From: Helicobacter aurati
GTDB lineage: Bacteria; Campylobacterota; Campylobacteria; Campylobacterales; Helicobacteraceae
Assembly: GCF_003364265.1 (NCBI RefSeq)
Contig: NZ_NXLW01000007.1
Span: forward strand, 1-64,000
Direction: 5' to 3'
Length of the DNA stretch: 64,000 bases
Shown piece by piece: positions 8,690 to 16,617 of the stretch. The notes below the pieces were generated by a model. It saw only the letters and a program-made list of their open reading frames with translations. It searched no databases and was not told the origin of the DNA. Each line of letters opens with the position of its first letter. The stretch's first letter is position 1. Made by a program: the position numbers and the translations under genes.

Positions 8690-11206
8690 TTATATTTTTT
8701 GAATCTTGACACGCCAAAATGTGTCTTCTTGAGTCTGTAAAAGCACTTTGTGCCCTTCGCTTTGTAGAGATAACGGGACATTCTCAATAGGTTCTCCATT
8801 ATCAAGCAAAATTTCTAACACTTCTCCACTTTGCATTAAAGACAATTCCTGCTTCGCTCTGACAAAGTTAATTGGGCAAGCAACCCCGCGCAAATCTTTG
8901 CATCGTGCAGACATGGAATCTGCTTTACTGCATTGAGTATTATCTGTGTAATTTATAGATTCTTTATCTAAATGTATAGAATCGCCCGACTTAGCATAAC
9001 AAGGGATAAAAGCAAGCTTAGAATCATGGCTGCTCGAGGAAGTTTGTGGGGTATCAGATTGTAAGTGATTAGACAAACTTATAGAGGAAGATTCACTATC
9101 TGCCATGCTATGAGTAGCAACAGCTAAAGACTGCCCTTGAGAATTACCTGTCTCTTCTCGCTCTTTAGCAAATTTGAGTGAATTATCCATTGTTGCATAT
9201 AGCGCAATCACAGCCTTACCCAAATCAATGGCTCTTGCATCTGCCTTGCCAATAAGCAATTCGCTAAATGTCCTATCAATCAATCCGCTATCAATATAGA
9301 GCTTTTGAAATGCGCGCAAAACACCCACCTCATCACGAGCTTCTTCCCCTTTAGCCACCAAAAGCATACGACAAGCAAGCAGACGTATCAATGTATAATC
9401 GCCATTAGAATCCACTTGCGCTTGCTTGATAGCCTCATTCAAAGCTTTCTTGTCGGCTTCTATTAAATCATACATTCCCGCGCTACATTCGCCGCTTCCA
9501 CGTCCTTTCAATGAAAATACTGAATCACTACTATAATCAAAATAAGGATTCTTATCGTCTTCAAAACTTGGGACTTGTTTGTATTTCTCGGCTATATCTT
9601 TGATAATTTCTTCACCAACACTATCCACCCATGACTCAAAACTCGGATATTCTGCCTTACAAGCAATATAAGTTTTTAACACTTCATAAACGAACTGCGG
9701 GACATAGAAAGCTGCCACTTCGGCAATTTTCCTTGCAAAGCGCGTTTTGCCTTCTTCTATCACTGCGCCAACAAGCACATTATAAGCAGGATAAGGTCGC
9801 TCGCCCTCTCTTAGAACCTTACCAAAGAATCCAAGATTAGCCGTGGCATGATTCCCACATGAATTAGGACAACCAGACATATTAATTCGAAATCCTTGCA
9901 AAGAATCTAAATCCAAGTGTTTTTTTCGCAAATATTCCTCAATTTTTACAATCGCTCCTCTTGGGCGAGTGATACCTAATTGACAAGTCGCAGCCCCTGT
10001 GCAGGCTACCATATCACCAATAATTGTAGGTTTGCTACTCTGTATGGAAAAGTCGCTAATCAAAGGATAGAGTGCCAAAAGCTGACTTGGTCGCAAATGC
10101 CGTAAATACATGTTTTGATTGCTTGTAAAACAAATAGTTGTTTCATGCGCGTTGTAACTTAATAGTTTTTCTGCAAGATTCTTCGCAGATTCATACGGAA
10201 TATCTCCAAGTTGCAAGGGTATCTTGACATAATAATAGCCCGCTTGCTTTTGTTCTCTTACAAAACGATTCCACCATAATGTTTGCTCTTGCGTCATCGC
10301 TGGAAGTTGTTCTGCCTGAATTGTAGGGAGTGTAAAATCTCTAGGTTCTATTGTAATTTCCCAATCTTTACTTTGCCTTAAGGCTGCCATTTCTTCATGA
10401 ATAAGCCTTGCTAACTCCTCTTCACCAAGCTTTTTAGCTACAAATCGTAAGCGCGCGGCATGTTTATTCTTGCGATTGCCTGTTCTATCAAAAACTTGTT
10501 TAACGGCTTGAGCGAGCAAATAAATTTCATTCTCTGGTAAAAAATCAAAGAGCTTAAATCCAAGTCTGCTTTGTGCGCCCATACCTCCAGCAATCCATAC
10601 GCTAAAGCCTCTTTGTTGATTCTTTATTTTGGCAATATAGCCTATATCAGTAATCGTCGCATGAGCTCTATCCGCACTTGAGCTTGAAAAAGCAATTTTA
10701 AATTTACGTGGCAAATTGAAAGAATCTTTAAGCCCCAACATTCTTGTTGTAAGTTCATTGGCATAAGGCAAAATATCAAAAATATCATTTTTTGCAATTC
10801 CAGAGAGCGGATCGCCCACGATATTTCTTACCGTATTTCCACCGCTACCCCGTCCTGTAAGTCCGACAGCATGGAGCTTTTGCATGATTTCTTGCAGATT
10901 CTCTAATTTGGCATAGTGTAACTGCACACCGCCTCGTGTTGTTACATGAATTTTAGGGTCAGCATAATCTCTTGCTAACTCGCTTAATGTGATAAGTTGG
11001 CTAGGAGAAATCACTCCCCCATTTGTTTTAATACGAACCATATAAGTATTAGGCTCTCTTTGTTCATAGATTCCAAAACTCACACGAATAGTTTTAAACG
11101 TTAATTCATCAAGCCTACCCTCACAAAAATCTTTATAGTTACTTGCGAAAAACTCATAATCATCTTGCAATACAGATCGTGGTATCGTGTAAAAGTTACT
11201 GCTCAT
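8690..11206 (-). CDS. Siroheme sulfite (or nitrite) reductase fused to a C-terminal TusA-like domain
   Basis: The 838-residue protein begins with a nitrite/sulfite reductase hemoprotein. Its two ferredoxin-like half-domains surround the siroheme/[4Fe-4S] ligand motifs CTGAATC (Cys about 401 and 407) and SGCPNSC (Cys about 444 and 448). After this comes a helical region (about 585-695) that I cannot assign, then a polar linker. The last 70 residues (about 768-838) form a TusA/SirA domain starting DLRGVACPINF, with the sulfur-carrying Cys about 775 in a CP motif. Context (sulfonate import and desulfonation upstream, siroheme synthesis downstream) favours sulfite over nitrite. The attached TusA could receive the product sulfur; that is inference. 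No CysJ flavoprotein partner is encoded nearby. Confidence 0.9.
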   Translation of the reverse strand: MSSNFYTIPRSVLQDDYEFFASNYKDFCEGRLDELTFKTIRVSFGIYEQREPNTYMVRIKTNGGVISPSQLITLSELARDYADPKIHVTTRGGVQLHYAKLENLQEIMQKLHAVGLTGRGSGGNTVRNIVGDPLSGIAKNDIFDILPYANELTTRMLGLKDSFNLPRKFKIAFSSSSADRAHATITDIGYIAKIKNQQRGFSVWIAGGMGAQSRLGFKLFDFLPENEIYLLAQAVKQVFDRTGNRKNKHAARLRFVAKKLGEEELARLIHEEMAALRQSKDWEITIEPRDFTLPTIQAEQLPAMTQEQTLWWNRFVREQKQAGYYYVKIPLQLGDIPYESAKNLAEKLLSYNAHETTICFTSNQNMYLRHLRPSQLLALYPLISDFSIQSSKPTIIGDMVACTGAATCQLGITRPRGAIVKIEEYLRKKHLDLDSLQGFRINMSGCPNSCGNHATANLGFFGKVLREGERPYPAYNVLVGAVIEEGKTRFARKIAEVAAFYVPQFVYEVLKTYIACKAEYPSFESWVDSVGEEIIKDIAEKYKQVPSFEDDKNPYFDYSSDSVFSLKGRGSGECSAGMYDLIEADKKALNEAIKQAQVDSNGDYTLIRLLACRMLLVAKGEEARDEVGVLRAFQKLYIDSGLIDRTFSELLIGKADARAIDLGKAVIALYATMDNSLKFAKEREETGNSQGQSLAVATHSMADSESSSISLSNHLQSDTPQTSSSSHDSKLAFIPCYAKSGDSIHLDKESINYTDNTQCSKADSMSARCKDLRGVACPINFVRAKQELSLMQSGEVLEILLDNGEPIENVPLSLQSEGHKVLLQTQEDTFWRVKIQKI

Positions 11207-11364
11207 TATTCTTCCTTATATAAATTTATTGCTTCCAAAGAAACAATAAGCATAGAGCTTGTTGCTTCATGATTATTGTTTCTTGACTATTGAGAGATAA
11301 AAGCTGCTATTTCCTTTCCCCCTCATGATTTCTTTAATCTATGAAATAGTTCGCCTTTTAGTGT

Positions 11365-12189
11365 TTATACTCTACCTTCCCAATGAATATAAAAATGCTT
11401 CAAAAGTCCCAATAATCTATCAAGTGCCAACCCTGTAAGCCCTATCAGAATCACACCTGCAAATACAATATCTGTATTCATAAACTTGCTTGCATCCAAG
11501 ACAACCCAACCTAAGCCAGATTGTGCTGCCACCATTTCTGCGGCTACCAATGTAGAGTAAGTCGCGCCAAGGGCTATTCGAAGCCCTGTAAAAATATCAC
11601 TTAAGCTTGCAGGTAAAAGCACAAAAAGAAAGAGTTGTCCATTTTTAGCACCAAGACTTTGTGCTAGCAAAATATAATCTTTCTTGACTCTGCTTATACC
11701 GCGCAAAGAAGCAACATACAATGGGGCAAAGGCAGACAGAAACAAAAGACATATTTTTGATTCCTCATCAATACCCAGCCAAAGAATGAGAATTGTGTAG
11801 TAACCAAGCGGCGGCAAAGGGCGTAAAAAGTCAATAGCAGGCTCCACAATCGCGCGGATATAGGCATTCAATCCGCTCAACATTCCTAAAGGAATAGCAG
11901 TAAATGCGGCAAGCAAAAAGGCTATAAAGATTCGTTGCAAACTCATGCCTAAATGTTCTAATAAACTCACATCTTTATAACCGTCTATTAGGAGCTCTTG
12001 CAAGCATAAAAGAATGCTACTTGGCTTAGGCAGTAATTGTGGCGAGACAAAATCGCACCATACAAATTCCCAAAGCATTATAAACCCCAATAACAATAGC
12101 ACGGCTACAATTCTTGGCTTGTTTTTTGATAACAGCGAAAAATAAAATTTGACAATAGGAAAATGTCTATAAAATGCTCTATCTTTCAT
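11365..12189 (-). CDS. ssuC: Sulfonate ABC transporter permease, SsuC/TauC type
   Basis: The 274-residue protein has about six hydrophobic segments and the permease coupling-helix motif GLRIALGATYSTLVAAEMVA near residues 205-225. An N-terminal cytoplasmic segment precedes the first membrane span (about 30-48). The start is backed by AAGGA five bases before ATG. It belongs to the same strand series as ssuA, ssuB and ssuD, but is separated from ssuD by 333 bases that hold a gene remnant. It would form the membrane channel for the SsuA-bound sulfonate, powered by SsuB. Confidence 0.9.
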   Translation of the reverse strand: MKDRAFYRHFPIVKFYFSLLSKNKPRIVAVLLLLGFIMLWEFVWCDFVSPQLLPKPSSILLCLQELLIDGYKDVSLLEHLGMSLQRIFIAFLLAAFTAIPLGMLSGLNAYIRAIVEPAIDFLRPLPPLGYYTILILWLGIDEESKICLLFLSAFAPLYVASLRGISRVKKDYILLAQSLGAKNGQLFLFVLLPASLSDIFTGLRIALGATYSTLVAAEMVAAQSGLGWVVLDASKFMNTDIVFAGVILIGLTGLALDRLLGLLKHFYIHWEGRV

Positions 12190-12344
12190 TTCATTCCTTC
12201 ATATTCTACGAACACATAAAAAGTCTTTGTTCTTTAAGATTCTGATTCATAGACAAACGGTTTTAAATATTTCTTTGAATCATACGTGTTTTGTAAAGCT
12301 TTAATTTTCGCTCTAACTTTCAGTCGTAGAGAAATTTATTGCGC

Positions 12345-12450
12345 TTACGCGCCTTTCTGTCTTAATTGCGTATCAACAAAATCATCGTAAGACTTCGATT
12401 CTAAGCTTCCCTTATATATTCAATATAAGGCTTCAATGCGAATTTGTATC
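12345..12450 (-). pseudogene. Apparent remnant of a substrate-binding protein gene
   Basis: Between ssuD and ssuC the minus strand keeps two short frames that join across a frameshift. One reads KFALKPYIEYIREA and stops at about 12404. The other, one frame over, reads GSLESKSYDDFVDTQLRQKGA and stops at 12345. Together they resemble the last 35 residues of NMT1/TauA-type solute-binding proteins, which often end in a PYIDY helix and an F-D/S-x-x-x-FVDT segment. No start or upstream body survives. This suggests a second binding-protein gene was deleted here. The reading is by eye on a short stretch. Confidence 0.35.
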
Positions 12451-12522
12451 ACTATGGCAATAACTAAACACAAATCTCCCAAGCTCCAAGCAAAGTTCAA
12501 ATTCTTTGCAACTCCACAGAAT

Positions 12523-13668
12523 CTAAGCGAGTTTTTCTTCATTCCAACGTCGATTGGCTATACAATCATGCTTATATTCTATTTCTCTAAGATTCTTAGT
12601 TATTTGAGGACTCTGAATATATGGCATAAGAAGCTCGCCGACATAATAAGTCTCCTCAATATGGGGATATCCAGATAAAACAAAAGTATCTATACCTACA
12701 TCTACATATTCCTGCATAAGACGTAAGACATTTTTAGCACTACCTACTAACGCTGTCCCAGCTCCACCGCGAACCAAACCAACGCCTGCCCAAAGATTGG
12801 GATAAATTTCTAAATTACCTTTTCTCCTTGCCTCTTCTTGCAAAGAAACCATACGTTGCTGCCCGATAGAATCATAGTTTCTTAAATCTCTTTGCGCTTT
12901 TTCTATCGTGGCACTATCTAACTTAGAAATAAGCTTACGCGCCTCTTTAAACGCCTCCTCATCACTCTCTCGCACAATAATATGTAGCCGCACTCCAAAG
13001 GAAACTTCCCTATTGTATTTTTCTGCCTCTTTACGAACGGATTCTATTTTTTCTTTTAACATAAATGGCGGCTCGCCCCAACTTAAATATTTATTGACAT
13101 ATTTTCCTGTTAGAGAATGCGCTATTTCACTCGAACCACCAAAAAAGAGCGGTGGGTGCGGAATCTGCAACGGCTTATGAAAGAGGCTCGCGCCCTTTAC
13201 ACGATAATATTTGCCTGCAAAATCCACTTCCTTACCCTCTAGTAAATCGAGCCAGATTTGTGTAAATTCAAAGGCTTGCTCATATCTCTCTTGATGATTA
13301 AGCCAAATCCCATCAGCCTCAAACTCTTCATTATCCCCGCCTGCAACAAGATTAAACAACACTCTGCCATTACTCAAACTATCAAGTGTTGCTGCCCATC
13401 TTGCTGCCACAGTTGGGGAAATAACGCCCGGGCGCAACGCCACAAGAAATTTAAAAGTCTTTGTAAGCGGAATAAGGCTACTTGCCACGATAGAAGAGTC
13501 AAGGCATGAGCGACCAGTGGGGATTAACGCCCCCTCAAAACCATTACTTTGGGCTGCTAAAGCTACCTGCGTAAGATATTCCAAAGTGATTTTCCTTGCA
13601 CTCTCGTTGCTCCCTAAATATCTACCGTCCCCATAAGTGGGCAAAAACCAAAACAAACTTGCTTCCAT
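12523..13668 (-). CDS. ssuD: FMNH2-dependent alkanesulfonate monooxygenase
   Basis: The 381-residue protein has the usual length of SsuD, a luciferase-fold enzyme that cleaves alkanesulfonates into aldehyde and sulfite using FMNH2 and oxygen. Typical family segments are [14 protein letters not shown] at the start, [44 protein letters not shown] and the C-terminal [11 protein letters not shown]. It lies 9 bases after ssuB. The flavin reductase SsuE that normally supplies FMNH2 is not in the window, so an unlinked reductase must serve. The oxygen requirement fits a microaerophile. Confidence 0.95.
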   Translation of the reverse strand: MEASLFWFLPTYGDGRYLGSNESARKITLEYLTQVALAAQSNGFEGALIPTGRSCLDSSIVASSLIPLTKTFKFLVALRPGVISPTVAARWAATLDSLSNGRVLFNLVAGGDNEEFEADGIWLNHQERYEQAFEFTQIWLDLLEGKEVDFAGKYYRVKGASLFHKPLQIPHPPLFFGGSSEIAHSLTGKYVNKYLSWGEPPFMLKEKIESVRKEAEKYNREVSFGVRLHIIVRESDEEAFKEARKLISKLDSATIEKAQRDLRNYDSIGQQRMVSLQEEARRKGNLEIYPNLWAGVGLVRGGAGTALVGSAKNVLRLMQEYVDVGIDTFVLSGYPHIEETYYVGELLMPYIQSPQITKNLREIEYKHDCIANRRWNEEKLA

Positions 13669-13677
13669 ATTATCTCC

Positions 13678-14655
13678 TTAAATAACATAATCATATTTTT
13701 CTTTAATAAGGGCGTAGAGAAAATCTTTAAGTTCCAAAAATTCCTTATCTCCCTCCCTGCATGTTTTCTGTGTAAATGGCAACTTAAGCTCATAGACAAT
13801 ACTTGTTTCACTCGCGCCATCTACATAGGGCTTAAGCACAATAATTCTATGTGCCAATCGCAATGCTTCATCAATGTCATGTGTGATAAAAAAAATAGCT
13901 TTTGCAAACTCAAAGTGAATCTGCGCTATCAAATCCTGCATAGCTCTCTTACTAAAAGCATCAAGCGCACTAAAAGGCTCATCCATTAGAATCACTTCAC
14001 TTTCTAAAGCTAGCACTTGCGCAAGTTGCGCTCGCGAACGCATACCTCCGCTACATTCATAAGGATAAACATTTGCCTTATGCTCCAATCCCACAGAATG
14101 CAAGTAGTATTGTGATTTGTCTTGTATTTCTTGCTTGGATAAACCGCGCATCTTTAATGCAAAACCAACATTTTGATGAATCTTTAGCCAAGGATAAAGT
14201 GGCGGGTCTTGAAACATCACGCCAACTTGTGAATCTGGCTTATTATGTGGTTTATTAAACAATAAAATTTCCCCTTCACTCGGGACTAAAAAGCCTGCTA
14301 TAAGATTCAATAGACTTGATTTCCCACAGCCAGAATCCCCCAAAACGGCAACAAACTCACCTTTTTGCAAAACAAAATCTACATGCCTTAACACCCATTT
14401 ATTATGGTATTGCAGCCCAACATTATGCAAAGCAATCACTCTATTGCAAAACACATCATCGCTCGCATTGTTGCAATGAGATTTATCGCTTATTTGCTTT
14501 AAACTCTGCTTTAAAATGTCATTGGGTGCTTTGCTCATACCTGAATCCTTAGTGCTCTTATAATTATCTCCCTCTACTTGCCAAACAAACGGAGATTCTC
14601 TAATATTTAATGCTTGCAGCTTTGTATTCTGCAACGTTTTCCCTTGCGCTAACAT
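13678..14655 (-). CDS. ssuB: Sulfonate ABC transporter ATP-binding protein, SsuB/TauB type
   Basis: The 325-residue protein contains a complete ABC ATPase from about residue 70. Walker A is GDSGCGKSSLL, the Q-loop lies in VMFQDPPLYPWL, the signature is ECSGGMRSRAQLAQ, and Walker B is EVILMDEPFSALD, followed by FFITHDIDEAL with the switch His. The first 70 residues are polar and not part of the ATPase, so it is longer than E. coli SsuB (255). It starts 3 bases after the ssuA stop and is followed by ssuD after 9 bases. Confidence 0.93.
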   Translation of the reverse strand: MLAQGKTLQNTKLQALNIRESPFVWQVEGDNYKSTKDSGMSKAPNDILKQSLKQISDKSHCNNASDDVFCNRVIALHNVGLQYHNKWVLRHVDFVLQKGEFVAVLGDSGCGKSSLLNLIAGFLVPSEGEILLFNKPHNKPDSQVGVMFQDPPLYPWLKIHQNVGFALKMRGLSKQEIQDKSQYYLHSVGLEHKANVYPYECSGGMRSRAQLAQVLALESEVILMDEPFSALDAFSKRAMQDLIAQIHFEFAKAIFFITHDIDEALRLAHRIIVLKPYVDGASETSIVYELKLPFTQKTCREGDKEFLELKDFLYALIKEKYDYVI

Positions 14656-14658
14656 GTT

Positions 14659-15909
14659 TTACTCCAAGAAGCTAGCATTAAGAAAGCGAGTGAATATTTG
14701 AGAATCTGGGAGAGTGCGAATAAGTTTTTGAGCGTATAAAAATTTGGCAAGAGATTGCAGATTATTTGCAAGATTGTTCGCGCTATTCCCAAACATATCG
14801 CTTTGTACTTCTTTGATTGATAAAGGTTTCGCTTTGACTTCGCTTAATTGTTCTTGCGCAATTCGTTCTGGGATTTTAAAGAATCTTGCAAGCACTTTCG
14901 CGGAATCTTGCGGTTCTTTTATCCGATATTCATAGGCGCGACCAACAGCTTTAATATAAGCACTGGCAATTTCTGGATAAGCCTCTAGGAACTCATTTCT
15001 TGCGGCTGTTATATCGCTCAAAATAATGCCTTTATCTGCCAAATCTTTATCGCTAAAGAGAATAGTTTTGTTCTTGAGATTGCTTAATGCTAAATCCCAT
15101 ACACAAGCAGCATTTATATCGCCTCTCTCCCATGCCGCAAAAATATCATTAGGGGAAAGATCTAGAAGCGTTACTTCTTTAGTGCTTATTTTATGAATAT
15201 TTAAGATTTGTAAGAGAGCATAATGCGCGCTAGTGCCAAAACTTACAGCAATTTTTTGCCCTTTGAGTTCATTTATGTTGTTAAAAGTGCCCTTTCTAAC
15301 AACCAACCCTTCACTCTCATGCGAAATAAAATCCACCCAAATAACCGAGATCGGAATCCCATTTAATGCACCAATCACAAAAGGTGTCGTGCCTAAGAAT
15401 CCTAAATCAATACTCTTACTTGCAAAAGCATTATTAATATCGCGTCCGCTATCAAAATTGAGAATCACAGCGGTTGCGCCAAGCTTTGAAAACTCCTCTT
15501 GCACGAAGCCTTTTGCAATGGCTAGCGCATGACTGCTTGGGATACTTTGTGTGCCAATTCTTACTTGTAAGCCCTGTGTTCTTTGTGCTTTATTAGTGCT
15601 AGGATTACTAGGATTTTGCGCGGCAAGAAGACTATTAGCACCTACACTAAGGGCAAAAAAGCAAGCAAAAGCCGCAAGAAATGTAGATTGAAGAAAGGAA
15701 AGATAAGCTCTGTATTCTTTTATATTCTTTCGCATTTTAGTAATGCCACTTGCAACAATCACTTTCTTTACTACGATCGCTCTGACAAATTTCATAGATT
15801 TTTGCGTAAGGATTCTATGAATATGAGATGGTATTGCTGTGCGCAATACATCTAAAAATGTTCGATATTTCAACTTACCGTTTGTATCTCTGATACCTTG
15901 ATTTTGCAT
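14659..15909 (-). CDS. ssuA: Sulfonate ABC transporter substrate-binding protein, SsuA type
   Basis: The protein is 416 residues if translation starts at 15909, where a strong AAGGAGG lies seven bases before ATG. A typical export signal (FLQSTFLAAFACFFALSVGA, then LLAAQ) appears only after about 70 residues, so this start gives an unusual basic N-terminal extension. An internal ATG at 15738 (MRKNIKEYRAYLS) would give a normal signal peptide but has no good ribosome site. The mature part matches periplasmic binding proteins for sulfonates (VRIGTQSIPSSHALAIAKGF and DLGFLGTTPFVIGAL). It is the first structural gene of the operon and is overlapped by the Cys-rich leader ORF. Confidence 0.88.
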   Translation of the reverse strand: MQNQGIRDTNGKLKYRTFLDVLRTAIPSHIHRILTQKSMKFVRAIVVKKVIVASGITKMRKNIKEYRAYLSFLQSTFLAAFACFFALSVGANSLLAAQNPSNPSTNKAQRTQGLQVRIGTQSIPSSHALAIAKGFVQEEFSKLGATAVILNFDSGRDINNAFASKSIDLGFLGTTPFVIGALNGIPISVIWVDFISHESEGLVVRKGTFNNINELKGQKIAVSFGTSAHYALLQILNIHKISTKEVTLLDLSPNDIFAAWERGDINAACVWDLALSNLKNKTILFSDKDLADKGIILSDITAARNEFLEAYPEIASAYIKAVGRAYEYRIKEPQDSAKVLARFFKIPERIAQEQLSEVKAKPLSIKEVQSDMFGNSANNLANNLQSLAKFLYAQKLIRTLPDSQIFTRFLNASFLE

Positions 15910-16075
15910 AAAAATTCCTCCTTGTTTGCTGTCTGCGTGTAAATAACATGCGAGATAAATGAATAACTTTCTTATAAAATAGTTGTAAATCTTGTACTAT
16001 TTGACAACACTTAACCCCACAACAACAGCATTGCAACATGACTAAAGATATATTGTTTCTTGTTTTAACTTGCAT
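15875..16075 (-). CDS. Putative cysteine-sensing leader ORF
   Basis: A 66-codon frame starts with ATG at 16075, preceded by AAAAGGAG with AGGAG at 16081-16085, five bases before the start. It reads MQVKTRNNISLVMLQ and then Cys codons 16-19 (TGC TGT TGT TGT, 16019-16030), GVK, and Cys codons 23-24 (16004-16009). It overlaps the ssuA start by 35 bases in another frame. Runs of Cys codons in a short upstream ORF ahead of sulfur genes are the signature of cysteine-responsive attenuation as described in mycobacteria. The region after the Cys codons can fold into competing hairpins. Function is inferred; translation of this ORF is not shown by sequence alone. Confidence 0.65.
   Translation of the reverse strand: MQVKTRNNISLVMLQCCCCGVKCCQIVQDLQLFYKKVIHLSRMLFTRRQQTRRNFYAKSRYQRYKR
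15977..16008 (-). promoter_or_regulatory. Competing hairpins after the Cys codons of the leader ORF
   Basis: On the transcribed strand AAATAGT (16002-15996) can pair with ACTATTT (15983-15977) across a 12-base loop. Alternatively GTTGT (16008-16004), which lies within the second Cys codon pair, can pair with ACAAC (15986-15982). The two share bases at 15982-15983 and so exclude each other. A ribosome held at the Cys codons would block the second hairpin. No T-run follows, so control of translation of ssuA, rather than termination, is the simpler guess. Confidence 0.4.
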
Positions 16076-16085
16076 AATTTCTCCT

Positions 16086-16617
16086 TTTGTATGGATTCGA
16101 TATTGGCTTTCCTGCCGTGTCTGTATATGCTTAGAGACGTATCTGTGATTTTGCTACATGCTTGTAAAACACAAAATAAGTTTCTAATCACAAATCTTAC
16201 AGCTAATAATCTCTAATGTTTTAATTACACAATCTTCATAATAAAAACATTAAAAAATTACATATATTATTATTTATAAAAATAATAAATAATATATTAC
16301 AATATTATAATTAAAAAAACTTATTATGTCAATACTTTTAATAATTTATAAGTTAAATATAAAAAAAGAGATTTGATAGACTAAAACAAAGAAGAATAAG
16401 CGTAAATTATGAGGATAGAAAGTTTGAGAACAATTTCGCGCATGGAATAACGAATGCAAGATTGTTAGCAATTAAAGAATGAGATTTCATGTGTTGAGAA
16501 TAAAACGTGAATTAATAGTGGAGTTGGATTTGTGGAGTTTGCATTCGTAACAAGATTATAGAATCCAATCATTGCAGTGGTCCCGCGGCGGTTGCGAGAA
16601 TGTAAATATAATGATAC
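16086..16617. other. Upstream region of the sulfur operon, with an AT-only block
   Basis: This stretch holds the 5' region of the leader ORF and the space downstream of the telA-like gene. About 16250-16325 is almost free of G and C and includes self-complementary TATTATTATTTATAAAAATA type runs, which could act as UP-element-like or bent DNA upstream of the sulfur operon. I could not fix a promoter. No ORF with a believable start is present between 16330 and 16617. A short GC-rich island lies at about 16578-16598. Confidence 0.5.
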
